This document shows, piece after piece, positions 46,620 through 55,570 of a stretch of 64,000 nucleotides of DNA. Made by a program: the position numbers and the translations under genes. Under the pieces are notes generated by a model. It was not told the DNA's origin, did not search any database, and saw nothing but the letters and a program-made list of their open reading frames with translations. The stretch's first letter is position 1. Every line of letters begins with the position of its first letter. Source of the DNA: Candidatus Rhodoferax randersensis (lineage in GTDB: Bacteria > Pseudomonadota > Gammaproteobacteria > Burkholderiales > Burkholderiaceae_C); NCBI GenBank assembly GCA_016718155.1, contig JADKEH010000001.1, forward strand, positions 124,001 through 188,000, given 5' to 3'.

Positions 46620-47342
46620 ATGGACAAATACTCAGTGTTGTTGGGGAGCGCGTCCGCCCTGGTGGTTGGCATGGTGCTGGGGGCCATGATCTACGCTTGG
46701 CGACAGCGCGCCATCAATGTCTCCAGGCGACGCATCCCGAAGCAATGGCCGCTTGCCTATCGCAGCATCGTCAACTCACGCGAACGCAAAGTTTGGCGCT
46801 GGCTGGTGCGCTCCTTTCTGGACCACCAAGTCATGGTGAAAATGCCGATCACCCGGTTCACCGTACCGGCTAGCAAGGAAGGCGTTCAGCACTGGTTTGA
46901 AGTGCTCCGGGGCGTCTATTGCTCCTTTACCGTGTGCACCGCCGAGGGCAAGGTGATTGGCTGTGTCGATGTACCTAGCCAGGCAGGCTTGTCATTGAGC
47001 AACCAGACACTCAAGCACACGCTGCTGTCCCAATGCAATATTCGCTATTGGGTTATTGATGCCGATCAGTTGCCGGGCGTTGGAGACATACGCGTGGCCT
47101 TTCTCGGCGACCAGGCGCACATGAATCACGGCAAAGAGTACCTCGACAGCGAGTTCAATCAGACCAAGGCAAACTTGCAGGCGGCGGTGATGCGCCAGCG
47201 ACACGGCAAGAACGTTGACGCGGACAAGCTGGAGGCCAAGATCAGCGATGTGCAGGACTCCTTTGATAGCCAGTTGTCATCCGGCTGGCAGCCCAACTCC
47301 TTCGTCGTTCCGCTGGACAGTCGGGTCGCCGAATTGCGATGA
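46620..47342 (+). CDS. Membrane-anchored hypothetical protein, DUF2726-like
   Basis: The start at ATG 46620 (MDKYSVLLGSAS) gives 240 residues: one N-terminal membrane helix (about 5-28), a basic stretch, then a soluble domain in which SRERKVWRWLVRSFLDHQVM, FTVCTAEGKVIGCVDVPS and NIRYWVIDADQLP resemble DUF2726-type restriction-endonuclease-like folds. The usual catalytic residues cannot be confirmed by eye. The C-terminal 70 residues are helical and charged. An upstream in-frame start (46563) is less plausible. It has no functional neighbour. Confidence 0.65.
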   Translation: MDKYSVLLGSASALVVGMVLGAMIYAWRQRAINVSRRRIPKQWPLAYRSIVNSRERKVWRWLVRSFLDHQVMVKMPITRFTVPASKEGVQHWFEVLRGVYCSFTVCTAEGKVIGCVDVPSQAGLSLSNQTLKHTLLSQCNIRYWVIDADQLPGVGDIRVAFLGDQAHMNHGKEYLDSEFNQTKANLQAAVMRQRHGKNVDADKLEAKISDVQDSFDSQLSSGWQPNSFVVPLDSRVAELR

Positions 47343-47446
47343 GGTCATGGCTCTGCGCCGCGGTACCAGTCGGTGCCCGACAGGCAAAACAATCAGGCTC
47401 TGTAGAGCCACCCACACGATCGAACGGAATTGCAGGTTGATCAAGC

Positions 47447-47472
47447 AAAACGGGCCGCGAGGGCCCGTTTTT
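47447..47472. terminator. Rho-independent terminator after the hypothetical gene
   Basis: AAAACGGGCC (47447-47456) pairs with GGCCCGTTTT from 47462 across GCGAG, followed by more T. It lies 105 bp after the hypothetical gene and could work in both directions. Confidence 0.8.
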
Positions 47473-47483
47473 GCTAGCTATTT

Positions 47484-48403
47484 GGCGGAACGGCCCCACG
47501 GGGCCGCGGGGGCCAAGGGGGGGGGCGCCCCCCCCCCGGGCGCAGAGGGCGCGCCCGGGCCCCCCCGGCGGCCCGCCGCCCCCCCCCCCCGCCGGGCCAG
47601 GCAGGCCCCCGGCCGCCCCCGCGGGCCCCCCCCGGGGGCCGCGCCCCGGGGGCGGGGCGGGGGCGGCCCCCCGGGCCGGCCGGCCCCCCCGCCCCGGGCC
47701 CGCCCCCGCCGCCCCCGGGGCCCGCACCCCCGGGGGGCGGGCCCCCCGCGGGGGCCGCGCCGGGGGGGGCGCGGCGGGGGGGGCCCGCGGGGGGGGACCC
47801 CGCCCGCCGGGGGCCGCGCCGCCCGCCGCCGGCGGCGCCCGCCGCCCCCCCCCACGAAGCGCGGCCGGGCCCCGGGGGGGGCGGGGGGCCGGGCGCCGGG
47901 GGCCCGGCGCGCCCCGGCGCCGCCCGGCGGCGGCGGCGGCGGGGGGGCGGGGGGGCCGGGGGCGCGGGCGCCCCGGGGCCGCCCCGGGGGGCCGCCCGGC
48001 GGGGCCCCACGCCGCACCCGGCGGCCGCGCGGGGGCGGGCGGGGGCCGGGGGGGCGGGGGGGCGGGGGCCCGCGCCCCGGCGGCGCCCCCGGGCGCCCCC
48101 CGGCCCGGGCCGGCCCGCACGGGCCCGGCCGGGGGCCCCCCCCCCCCCCGGGGGGGGCCCGGGGGGGCCCCCCAGGGCCGGGACCGCCCCGGGCCCCCCC
48201 GGCGGCCCGCCCGCGCGCCCCCGGCCCCGGGCGCGCGGGGGGGGGGGGGCCGCCCCCCGCCCCCGCCCCCGCCCCCCCGCCCCCCGCGGGCCCCCGGGGG
48301 CGCCCGCGCGCCCCGCCCGGCCGCCCGCCCCGCCCCCCCCCCCGCCCGGCCCGGGGCGGCGGCGGGGGGCCCGGGCCCCCGGGGCCAAAACCCGCCCCCA
48401 GCA
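47484..48403. other. About 920-bp T-free G/C tract, probable sequencing/assembly artefact
   Basis: From 47484 to 48403 the + strand contains no T and only about two dozen A; the rest is G and C in runs up to about 15. Because TAA, TAG and TGA need T, long frames are open on the + strand by default, and rarely interrupted on the - strand. None of them encodes anything but Ala/Gly/Pro/Arg repeats. Sequence on both sides is normal. I see no gene here. Confidence 0.85.
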
Positions 48404-48496
48404 TGGCGGAAACGGAGGGATTCGAACCCTCGATGAGGCTCTACACCCCATACTCCCTTAGCAGGGGAGCACCTTCGGCCACTCGGTCACGTTTCC
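48404..48496 (-). tRNA. tRNA-Ser (anticodon GCT)
   Basis: The minus strand reads GGAAACGTGACCGAGTGGCC at the 5' end, an anticodon loop with GCT (CTGCTAAG), a long variable arm typical of serine tRNAs, the T loop GGTTCGAATCC and the CCA end (TGG at 48404-48406). Acceptor stem GGAAACG/CGTTTCC is perfect. It lies 93 bp before lysC on the same strand, and its 3' end abuts the low-complexity tract. Confidence 0.95.
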
Positions 48497-48589
48497 TGAA
48501 TCACTGGAACAGCCCGCATTATGTCACGACTCGGGCAGGATTTCCCTTCCGCCACGCTGCCGCGCAGGTCATAACCAGCGCAAATCTCC

Positions 48590-49858
48590 TCAGACCGGCT
48601 GCTGGTCCAGATCGAATGCACGGTGCAAGGCACGAACCGCCAGCTCCATGTATTTCTCGTCAATGACCACGGACGTCTTGATCTCACTGGTGGAAATCAT
48701 CTGGATGTTGATGCCTTCCTCCGACAGGACGCGGAACATCCGGGCAGCAACGCCAACATGGCTGCGCATGCCGATGCCAACGATGGAGACTTTGCAGATC
48801 TTCGTGTCGCCGACCACCTCTTGGGCACCCAGGCTAGGCAATACCTTGTGCTTGAGCAAATCAATCGCCTTGGCGAACTCGCTGCGGTTAACAGTAAAGC
48901 TGAAGTCGGTCTTTCCATCCTTGCTGATGTTCTGAATGATCACGTCAACTTCGATGTTGGCGTCGGCCACCGCGCCCAGGATCTGGTAAGCAATACCGGG
49001 CTTGTCAGGCACGCCCAGCACCGAAATTTTGGCCTCGTCGCGGTTGAACGCAATACCAGAAACGATGGCTTGTTCCATATGTTCGTCTTCCTCAAAAGTG
49101 ATCAGGGTGCCCGATTCGGCTTCCTCATTGATGTCGATGTCCCAGGGGGTGAAACTGCTCAGTACGCGCAAGGGCACCTTGTACTTGCCGGCGAATTCGA
49201 CCGAGCGAATCTGCAGCACCTTGGAGCCCATGGAGGCCATCTCCAGCATCTCCTCAAAGCTCACGGTCTTCAGTCGGCGCGCCTCGGGCACCACGCGCGG
49301 GTCGGTGGTGTAGACGCCGTCGACGTCGGTGTAAATCAGGCACTCGCTGGCTTTCATCGCGGCAGCCACTGCCACTGCCGATGTATCGGACCCACCGCGG
49401 CCAAGCGTCGTGATGTTGCCCAGGTCGTCCATGCCCTGAAAACCCGTCACGATGACCACCATGCCGCTGGCCAGATTGGCACGCACCTTCTTGTCGTCAA
49501 TCGACTCGATGCGGGCCTTCGTATAGGCGGAATTGGTGCGAATCGGGACTTGCCAGCCGGCATAGCTCACGGACTCCACGCCTTCGGCCTGCAGGGCAAT
49601 GGCCAGCAAGGCAGAAGACGCCTGCTCGCCCGTTGCCGCAAGCATGTCGAGTTCGCGGCTGTAAGCCTCCTGCGGCTTGGCTGGCGCGAGTTCCTGGGCC
49701 AAACCCAGCAAGCGATTGGTCTCGCCACTCATCGCGGAGGGCACGACCACCATTTGATGACCAGCGCGCGCCCATTTGGCCACGCGTTTTGCAACATTGC
49801 GGATGCGCTCCGTGGAGCCCATCGAGGTGCCACCGTACTTATGAACAATCAATGCCAT
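48590..49858 (-). CDS. lysC: Aspartate kinase
   Basis: 422 residues from ATG 49858 (MALIVHKYGGTSMG). The kinase domain has KYGGTS, the VIVTGFQG and GRGGSDTSAVAVAAAM segments and a TTDPR loop (VYTTDPRVVPEA); the C-terminal half holds two ACT domains (about residues 265-400) for lysine/threonine feedback. It makes aspartyl phosphate for lysine, methionine and threonine synthesis. An upstream in-frame frame reaching 50059 overlaps tilS and is rejected. Confidence 0.96.
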   Translation of the reverse strand: MALIVHKYGGTSMGSTERIRNVAKRVAKWARAGHQMVVVPSAMSGETNRLLGLAQELAPAKPQEAYSRELDMLAATGEQASSALLAIALQAEGVESVSYAGWQVPIRTNSAYTKARIESIDDKKVRANLASGMVVIVTGFQGMDDLGNITTLGRGGSDTSAVAVAAAMKASECLIYTDVDGVYTTDPRVVPEARRLKTVSFEEMLEMASMGSKVLQIRSVEFAGKYKVPLRVLSSFTPWDIDINEEAESGTLITFEEDEHMEQAIVSGIAFNRDEAKISVLGVPDKPGIAYQILGAVADANIEVDVIIQNISKDGKTDFSFTVNRSEFAKAIDLLKHKVLPSLGAQEVVGDTKICKVSIVGIGMRSHVGVAARMFRVLSEEGINIQMISTSEIKTSVVIDEKYMELAVRALHRAFDLDQQPV

Positions 49859-49883
49859 GGGAGTTTTTTTCTTCGAGCAAAAC

Positions 49884-50834
49884 CTAGGGATTGTACCAAT
49901 GCAGCTCCCCCCTCCGCCGCTCGACATGGCCGCATCCCACCTTGATGTTGATCTGGTGGCCACGGGTCGTACACGCAGCGAGTTGATCCAGCAATTCATT
50001 GAGTTGTGCCGCACTGGGCGTGGTCTGACACACTTGCCGAAACCACTGGCGCAGCGCATTGGCTTGGCGCTCCCGCGTCAATTGCTGCAGTTTGCCAATC
50101 ACCAGCGACGACGCGAGTGGCGCCAGATCCTCGGCCGCGACCTGATCCAGAATTTGCTGCGCCTGCGCGGCGTGAGCCGCACTGCGCGCAAAGGTGTCGC
50201 GAAACTGCGGAAATACCGCCTCCAGGGTCGGCAGCAAGCGGGCTCGAATCCGGTTGCGGGTAAATCTTTCGTGAGCGTTGCTGGGATCCTCGACGAAGGA
50301 AGTACCACGTTGTTTCAACCAGGTGCGCAGCTCAGAACCCGGCACCGCCAGGAGCGGTCGGTGGTAGGCGATGCCATCGCGCTGCCATTGACGAGGCATG
50401 GCGCTGAGTCCCGGCAAACCCGCGCCTCGGCTGAGGGCAAGCATCAAAGTCTCGACCTGATCGTCGGCGTGGTGTGCAATAGCTACGCTTTTTATAGCAA
50501 GCGAGTCATTTTCTTCAAGAGCTGCAGCCCGAAATGCCTGATAACGGGCACGCCTGGCGGCGTCTTCGGGACTCTGCCCAGGCGCATGCACAGCGTCAAC
50601 CCGAAGCACCTGCAAAGGCACCCCCAAACGATCACAAAAACCTCGGCAGTGAAGCTCAAAACCGTCTGCTGCGGCCTGCAGACCATGGTGGACATGGATC
50701 GCGACCACGCGGCCAGGCCACTTTTCGGCACAGGCCTGCAACAACGCCGTGGAATCCGCCCCACCGCTGTAGCCCACGGCCAGCGGCAGTGCCGGGGAGA
50801 ACACGGCAATGGCCTGATCGAACGACTCAGCCAT
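49884..50834 (-). CDS. tilS: tRNA(Ile)-lysidine synthase
   Basis: 316-residue ATP-dependent enzyme making lysidine at C34 of tRNA-Ile(CAU), giving AUA reading. The PP-loop is GYSGGADSTALLQA, followed by HVHHGLQ and the IAHHADDQVETLML signature; the C-terminal part is short, so this is the compact form. The stop is 25 bp before the lysC start, and the genes are co-oriented. A GCTAC hairpin lies at 50482-50498. Confidence 0.95.
   Translation of the reverse strand: MAESFDQAIAVFSPALPLAVGYSGGADSTALLQACAEKWPGRVVAIHVHHGLQAAADGFELHCRGFCDRLGVPLQVLRVDAVHAPGQSPEDAARRARYQAFRAAALEENDSLAIKSVAIAHHADDQVETLMLALSRGAGLPGLSAMPRQWQRDGIAYHRPLLAVPGSELRTWLKQRGTSFVEDPSNAHERFTRNRIRARLLPTLEAVFPQFRDTFARSAAHAAQAQQILDQVAAEDLAPLASSLVIGKLQQLTRERQANALRQWFRQVCQTTPSAAQLNELLDQLAACTTRGHQINIKVGCGHVERRRGELHWYNP
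50482..50498. repeat. Short hairpin GCTAC-N7-ATAGC, copy D (inside tilS)
   Basis: GCTAC at 50482-50486 and ATAGC at 50494-50498 with spacer GCTTTTT. Same geometry as copies A-C. Confidence 0.45.
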
Positions 50835-50890
50835 CGGTCACAGACGACCCGTCCAAACAAGCCATCAAGGCACTTGACCGGAGCAAGCCG

Positions 50891-51061
50891 CTACTTCTTT
50901 GACCCAGGCACGAAGAACATGCCCACGCCAAGCGCGATCAGAATCACTGGCCACCAGGTTCGTAACAACTCGGCAATGCTCACATTGAGCAAACCCAAAT
51001 TGGAGAGCAGAAAAAACGCGCCCACCAGCACGAGCACAATCGCACCAAAATGACCCTTCAT
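50891..51061 (-). CDS. Small two-helix membrane protein (LiaF-type DUF5668)
   Basis: 56 residues starting MKGHFGAIVLVLVGAFFLLS (ATG 51061). Two hydrophobic helices separated by SIAELLRTWWP, where the TWWPVILIALGV segment is typical of the LiaF transmembrane/DUF5668 group. The role is unknown. Upstream in-frame codons are rejected because they do not extend the family. Confidence 0.8.
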   Translation of the reverse strand: MKGHFGAIVLVLVGAFFLLSNLGLLNVSIAELLRTWWPVILIALGVGMFFVPGSKK

Positions 51062-51413
51062 AGCTACACCGCTCCAAAGTAGATGTGTTGACGCCGCCAT
51101 CCATGGCCCAATTGCGCGCAAAGCCAGCGCATTCAAGGCCGGGCACCGCGACGACGGCACAGGTGCCGGTTCGTCACAAACGCTCTATTCTGCATCACAC
51201 CCGTGGTTTAGCCGCTACGATGCTTGACGTCGATCAACTCGCGCCTGCGCATTGCGGCTGTTTTCTGGCTACTACACGTTTACCCCAATGAGCGGCCAGA
51301 GCCCCTTGGCATAGACTGCGGCAGCTTAAAGTTCCGGTGTTCACCGCCCCATGAGGCCGGACGATGCCGGGTGGCAGTGCTGCCGAATCTGGCGCAGCGT
51401 GGAGTTCAAAAAA
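51062..51413. other. 352-bp gap, no recognised gene
   Basis: Only short frames are open. No tRNA, repeat or clear promoter is seen; divergent promoters of the small membrane protein and TonB-C genes must lie here. Confidence 0.4.
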
Positions 51414-52196
51414 ATGATCAAGTTGAAAACGATCCGCGTTGGTCGGATCCGCTTTATGCAGCACGGATTTCCAATGCTGATGGCATTGATGGGTGTCTCA
51501 GCGGGGGCGCAGACACCTGCACCGGCAGCGGGCGCAACCATTGCAGTCACTCCCGCCAGCAGCACTTCTGCCGCTCCCAGCGAGGCCGTGCAACGTCAGG
51601 CCTTGGGGCCTTACCGCATGATTCTGCGCAGCGCCGCTGTTCAGAGTAAGCCAAGGGCTAACCCCCCACCGACTTTGGCCGCCAGCGCCGCTGCGACTGG
51701 CACTGCGGCGCGCCTGAACACTTCTAAACCACCGGTCGAACCAGACCAGCCCACCAGCCCGGCGACGCCACCGCCGCGGGCCCAGGCAGCCGTCACGCCC
51801 ATTGCCACCACCATTGCCACGCCCACTGTGCAGGCAGTCGAAGTGCCCACACCTCGAGCCGAGGAAACTGCCACACCCATCATCGCGCTAGCCGCCCTGA
51901 CCAGCCCCCCTCCACCACCTCCACCGGCTGCGCCGCCGGTGGCCAAAACGGCCCTGGTACTTATCAAGAACGACCCACCAACCTTGAGCGGACCACTGGC
52001 ACGTGAATCGCCCAGTGGGATTGTGCGGGTGGCGTTTAACGTCAATCCCGACGGTTCTACCAGCGATTTCAAGATCGCCGCCAGCAACAACCGGCGGTTA
52101 AACAATGCGGTAGTGGCCGCGGTCACCAAATGGCGCTACCAGCCGATTGACGCCGCGCAGACTACCGAAGTCGAGATGGTGTTCAGCGCCGAGTAA
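51414..52196 (+). CDS. TonB C-terminal domain protein with Pro/Ala-rich linker
   Basis: 260 residues from ATG 51414 (MIKLKTIRVGRIRFMQHGFP). A hydrophobic segment (about 19-33) ends in AGAQ and looks more like a cleavable signal than the usual TonB anchor. A long Ala/Thr/Pro linker with PPPPPPP follows, and the C-terminal 90 residues are a TonB-C fold: SGIVRVAFNVNPDGSTSDF, RRLNNAVVAAVTKWRYQPI and EVEMVF. No exbB/exbD or receptor gene is nearby, so energy transduction is uncertain; an envelope role is possible. Confidence 0.82.
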   Translation: MIKLKTIRVGRIRFMQHGFPMLMALMGVSAGAQTPAPAAGATIAVTPASSTSAAPSEAVQRQALGPYRMILRSAAVQSKPRANPPPTLAASAAATGTAARLNTSKPPVEPDQPTSPATPPPRAQAAVTPIATTIATPTVQAVEVPTPRAEETATPIIALAALTSPPPPPPPAAPPVAKTALVLIKNDPPTLSGPLARESPSGIVRVAFNVNPDGSTSDFKIAASNNRRLNNAVVAAVTKWRYQPIDAAQTTEVEMVFSAE

Positions 52197-52252
52197 TCGG
52201 CCACGCCAGAGCCAGCGCGTCAGACGAGGGTTGCTTGTGTAGCCCGTTGGGC

Positions 52253-53239
52253 CTATTTGGTGGCACCGTTGGACGCTCGTGTGTCGGTGAAACGGCCATA
52301 GCCCTGCAGCCGATCGTAGCGACGGTCCAGCAATTCCTTGACTTTCAGGTCACCAATCTGGCGAAACGCGTCGCTCAGTGCGCGCTTCAGAAAGGCTGCC
52401 GCCTGCTTGTAGTCGCGGTGCGCGCCGCCCACAGGTTCATTCACGATCTTGTCCACCATGCCCAACGCCTTGAGGCGATGCGCCGTGATGCCAAGCGCTT
52501 CAGCCGCCTCCTTGGCCTTGTCCGAAGTCTTCCAGAGGATAGAGGCACACCCCTCGGGGCTGATCACGGAGTAGATGGAGTACTGCATCATGATGACCTG
52601 GTCAGCCACCGAAATCGCCAAGGCACCACCAGAGCCGCCCTCGCCAATGATGGTCGTGATGATCGGCACTTCCAGTTGCGCCATCTCGAAGATGTTTCGG
52701 CCAATCGCTTCGGACTGACCACGTTCCTCGGCGTCGATGCCGGGGTAGGCGCCGGGCGTATCCACAAAAGTGAACACTGGCAGCTTGAACTTCTCGGCCG
52801 TCTTCATCAGCCGCAAGGCTTTGCGATAACCCTCTGGTTTGCTCATGCCGAAGTTGCGCAAGCCGCGCTCCTTGGTGTCACGTCCCTTTTGTTGTCCCAA
52901 CACCATGCACGGCGTTCCGTTGAAGCGCGCCAGACCACCCACAATGCTCAAATCATCTGCAAAGTGGCGATCACCATGCAATTCCACGAAGTGCGTAAAG
53001 ATCTCGCCGACATAGTCCAAGGTATAGGGGCGCTCGGCGTGGCGCGCGATCTTGGTGATCTGCCATGGTGTCAAGTCGCTGTAAAGGTCCTTGGTGAGCT
53101 GCAGGCTCTTCTTGCTGAGTTGATCGATCTCGGCGGAGATGTCAACGGCGGACTCGGTCTGCACATAACGCAGCTCTTCGATCTTGGTTTCGAGTTCGGC
53201 AATGGGCTGCTCGAAATCGAGAAATGTTTTCTTGGCCAA
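52253..53239 (-). CDS. accA: Acetyl-CoA carboxylase carboxyltransferase subunit alpha
   Basis: 328 residues starting at TTG 53239 with a strong AAGGAG seven bases upstream; the product begins AKKTFLDFEQPIAELETKIE (initiator Met), the standard AccA N-terminus, and no better ATG lies nearby. Crotonase-type motifs include VFTFVDTPGAYPG, IGEGGSGGALAISVADQVIMM and the SPEGCASILWK segment. It transfers the carboxyl group from biotin to acetyl-CoA together with AccD in fatty acid synthesis. It lies downstream of the DNA glycosylase gene on the same strand. Confidence 0.97.
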   Translation of the reverse strand: MAKKTFLDFEQPIAELETKIEELRYVQTESAVDISAEIDQLSKKSLQLTKDLYSDLTPWQITKIARHAERPYTLDYVGEIFTHFVELHGDRHFADDLSIVGGLARFNGTPCMVLGQQKGRDTKERGLRNFGMSKPEGYRKALRLMKTAEKFKLPVFTFVDTPGAYPGIDAEERGQSEAIGRNIFEMAQLEVPIITTIIGEGGSGGALAISVADQVIMMQYSIYSVISPEGCASILWKTSDKAKEAAEALGITAHRLKALGMVDKIVNEPVGGAHRDYKQAAAFLKRALSDAFRQIGDLKVKELLDRRYDRLQGYGRFTDTRASNGATK

Positions 53240-53313
53240 CGGTTTGCTCCTTAACCTGATCTATAGAAGTCAGAGCACGTCGCATCGCGGGTGGTCTGAC
53301 CTACAAGGTCCTT

Positions 53314-53964
53314 CTAATACTCCACGGGAATCGGATCCAGAGAGCGCCAAATATACCAAGTCGCAACGCTGCAGTATGGCGTCCAGGCGGCGGCCACCTC
53401 GCGGGCATCGCTGCGGCTGACCACGTCACCGGAAAAGTAGCTGTGACTGATGCCATTGATCAAGCCGACATCGTCCAGCGGCAAGACATTGGGCCGCATC
53501 AAGTGAAAAATCAGGAACATCTCGGCGGTCCAGCGACCAATACCACGAATGCCGATCAGCTCGGCAACGATGGTCTCGTCATCCATGGCCTGCCAGGACT
53601 TGACGTTGATGGCCCCGCTGTCAAAGTGCAGTGCCAGGTCGACCAGATACTCGATTTTGCGCGCGCTCAGCCCCGCCGCACGCATGTCGTCAACCTTGAG
53701 CCTGAGCACATTGGCCGCCACCATCTTCTTTGGCAGCACAGCAAACCGATCCCAGACGGTTTGCGCCGCCTTGACCGAGATCTGCTGCCCGACAATGCTT
53801 CGGGCCAGTGTCGTGAACGCATCGCCACGGGTCTGCAAGCAGGCGTCGCCAAACTGCGGAATCAGGCGCTTCATCACGCGATCCTTCTTCATCAGGTGCT
53901 TGCAGGCGTCGCTCCAGTAGTGCGGTGTCTGGCCCAATTGCGGCTGGGATTTGGTGCTTACCAT
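53314..53964 (-). CDS. DNA-3-methyladenine glycosylase (HhH-GPD, AlkA-like)
   Basis: 216 residues from ATG 53964 (MVSTKSQPQLGQTPHYW); a TTG at 53985 is an alternative. The helix-hairpin-helix is ELIGIRGIGRWTAEMFLIF, followed by the catalytic Asp in VLPLDDVGLI; TTLARSIVGQQISVKAAQTV is the typical glycosylase helix. It excises alkylated bases; no iron-sulfur Cys cluster is present, pointing to the AlkA/Mag branch rather than Nth. It lies between cysS and accA. Confidence 0.9.
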   Translation of the reverse strand: MVSTKSQPQLGQTPHYWSDACKHLMKKDRVMKRLIPQFGDACLQTRGDAFTTLARSIVGQQISVKAAQTVWDRFAVLPKKMVAANVLRLKVDDMRAAGLSARKIEYLVDLALHFDSGAINVKSWQAMDDETIVAELIGIRGIGRWTAEMFLIFHLMRPNVLPLDDVGLINGISHSYFSGDVVSRSDAREVAAAWTPYCSVATWYIWRSLDPIPVEY

Positions 53965-54009
53965 TGCGATCCAGTCAAGCGCCAAACGACCACACAGATA
54001 CGGCCATGG

Positions 54010-55386
54010 TCATGCCTGGGCTTCCCAGGTGGTGCCGGCCGACGTGTCTTTCAGAACAATCCCGTGCGCCAGAAGTTGATCGCGAATTCGATCCGATTCG
54101 GAGAAGTTTCGCGCTGCCTTGGCAGCGGCACGCTGCCCAATGAGCGCCGCGATGGCAGCATCGTCCAGGCGCGCGCCGGCCTTCAAGTAAACATCCGGAT
54201 CACCCTGCAATAGGCCCAGGCAGGCGCCCAGGCCTCGGAGCAGGCCGCTCAGGCTGGCCGACTTGCCGCGATTGATTTCAGTGGCCAGATCGAACAGCGT
54301 CGCGACCGCCTCCGGCGTGGAGAAATCATTGTCCATGGCATCGCGAAAACGCTTGGCAAAGGGGTTGGTCCAGTCGATCGTCGCGGGCTCGGGCGGCACC
54401 GCCTGCAGCGCGGTGTACAGGCGCTTGAGGCCTGCGCGGGCGTCGTCGAGCCCGGCGTCGCTGTAGTTGAACGGCCGCCGGTAGTGCACGCGCAACATGA
54501 AGAAGCGCACTGTCTCGCCGTCATAGTCCTTGAGCACATCGCGGATGGTGAAAAAATTGCCCAGGCTCTTGGACATTTTCTCGTTGTCCACCTGCAAGAA
54601 ACCGTTGTGAATCCAGTACTTCGCCAACGGTTGCCCATTGGCTCCTTCACTTTGCGCAATCTCGTTTTCGTGGTGCGGAAACTGCAAGTCGGCACCGCCA
54701 CCATGAATGTCGAAGGTAGTCCCCAGCAACGCGCAACTCATGGCGGAGCACTCGATGTGCCAACCCGGTCGACCCACTCCAAAGGGCGATTCGAACTTCG
54801 CGTCAACGGGCTCGTCCGGCTTGGCGGCCTTCCACAGCACGAAGTCCAGCGGATCTTCCTTGCCATCCGCCACCGCGATACGCTCGCCCGCGCGTAACTG
54901 GTCCAGCGAGCGTCCACTGAGTTTGCCGTAGCCCGGAAACTTGCGCACCGAAAAATTCATGTCGCCATTGGGGGCCTGATAGGCCAGCCCTCTGGTCTGC
55001 AGAGTGCCGATCATGGCCGTCATGGCGCCCACGTGCTCGGTGGCGCGCGGCTCACTGGTCGGCTGCGCAATACCCAGCGACGCCAAATCCTGATGCATGG
55101 CCTGGATCATCTGATCCGTCAAAACCCGGATCGGCATATTGCGCTCAACGGCCCGCTTGATGATCTTGTCGTCAATGTCGGTGATGTTGCGCACGTAATT
55201 GACCTCGTAGCCACTGGCGGCCAGCCAACGCGAGATAACGTCAAATGCCATCATCATCCGGGCGTGCCCGACGTGACACAGGTCGTAGATGGTCATGCCG
55301 CAAACATACATTCGAACGCGGCCCGGTTCCAGAGAAACAAAGTCTTCCATGCCACGCGACAGCGTGTTGTAGATGCGCAAACTCAT
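54010..55386 (-). CDS. cysS: Cysteinyl-tRNA synthetase
   Basis: 458-residue class I synthetase: N-terminal YNTLSRGMEDFVSLEPGRVR, the HIGH-type motif in CHVGHARMMMAFD, zinc-site CGMTIYDLCHVGH (Cys and His), the lid with HIECSAMSCALLG and HHENEIAQSEG, and KMSKS in DNEKMSKSLGNFFTI. A C-terminal tRNA-binding tail follows. ATG at 55386. It is the first gene of the cysS-glycosylase-accA row. Confidence 0.97.
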   Translation of the reverse strand: MSLRIYNTLSRGMEDFVSLEPGRVRMYVCGMTIYDLCHVGHARMMMAFDVISRWLAASGYEVNYVRNITDIDDKIIKRAVERNMPIRVLTDQMIQAMHQDLASLGIAQPTSEPRATEHVGAMTAMIGTLQTRGLAYQAPNGDMNFSVRKFPGYGKLSGRSLDQLRAGERIAVADGKEDPLDFVLWKAAKPDEPVDAKFESPFGVGRPGWHIECSAMSCALLGTTFDIHGGGADLQFPHHENEIAQSEGANGQPLAKYWIHNGFLQVDNEKMSKSLGNFFTIRDVLKDYDGETVRFFMLRVHYRRPFNYSDAGLDDARAGLKRLYTALQAVPPEPATIDWTNPFAKRFRDAMDNDFSTPEAVATLFDLATEINRGKSASLSGLLRGLGACLGLLQGDPDVYLKAGARLDDAAIAALIGQRAAAKAARNFSESDRIRDQLLAHGIVLKDTSAGTTWEAQA

Positions 55387-55570
55387 GTCAGTTCAAGAAA
55401 CCACGTCGGGGAAAGCCAATAGGCCCGGCGACCCTCTCGCGGATGCCGGCCAGCAGGCGGTAAATGCCAAAGGTAAAACACTCACCCTCGGCTACAATCC
55501 AGCGCAGTATATAGCCCCACCCGGCTCGCCCACAACACGAGTCTGAACCGAGCATGATTCCCAAGGCTCC

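Noticed and set aside
47242..48666. Several 290-480 codon frames on both strands across the T-free tract
   Set aside because: Open only because the tract lacks T; they consist of Ala/Gly/Pro/Arg runs in a probable artefact.
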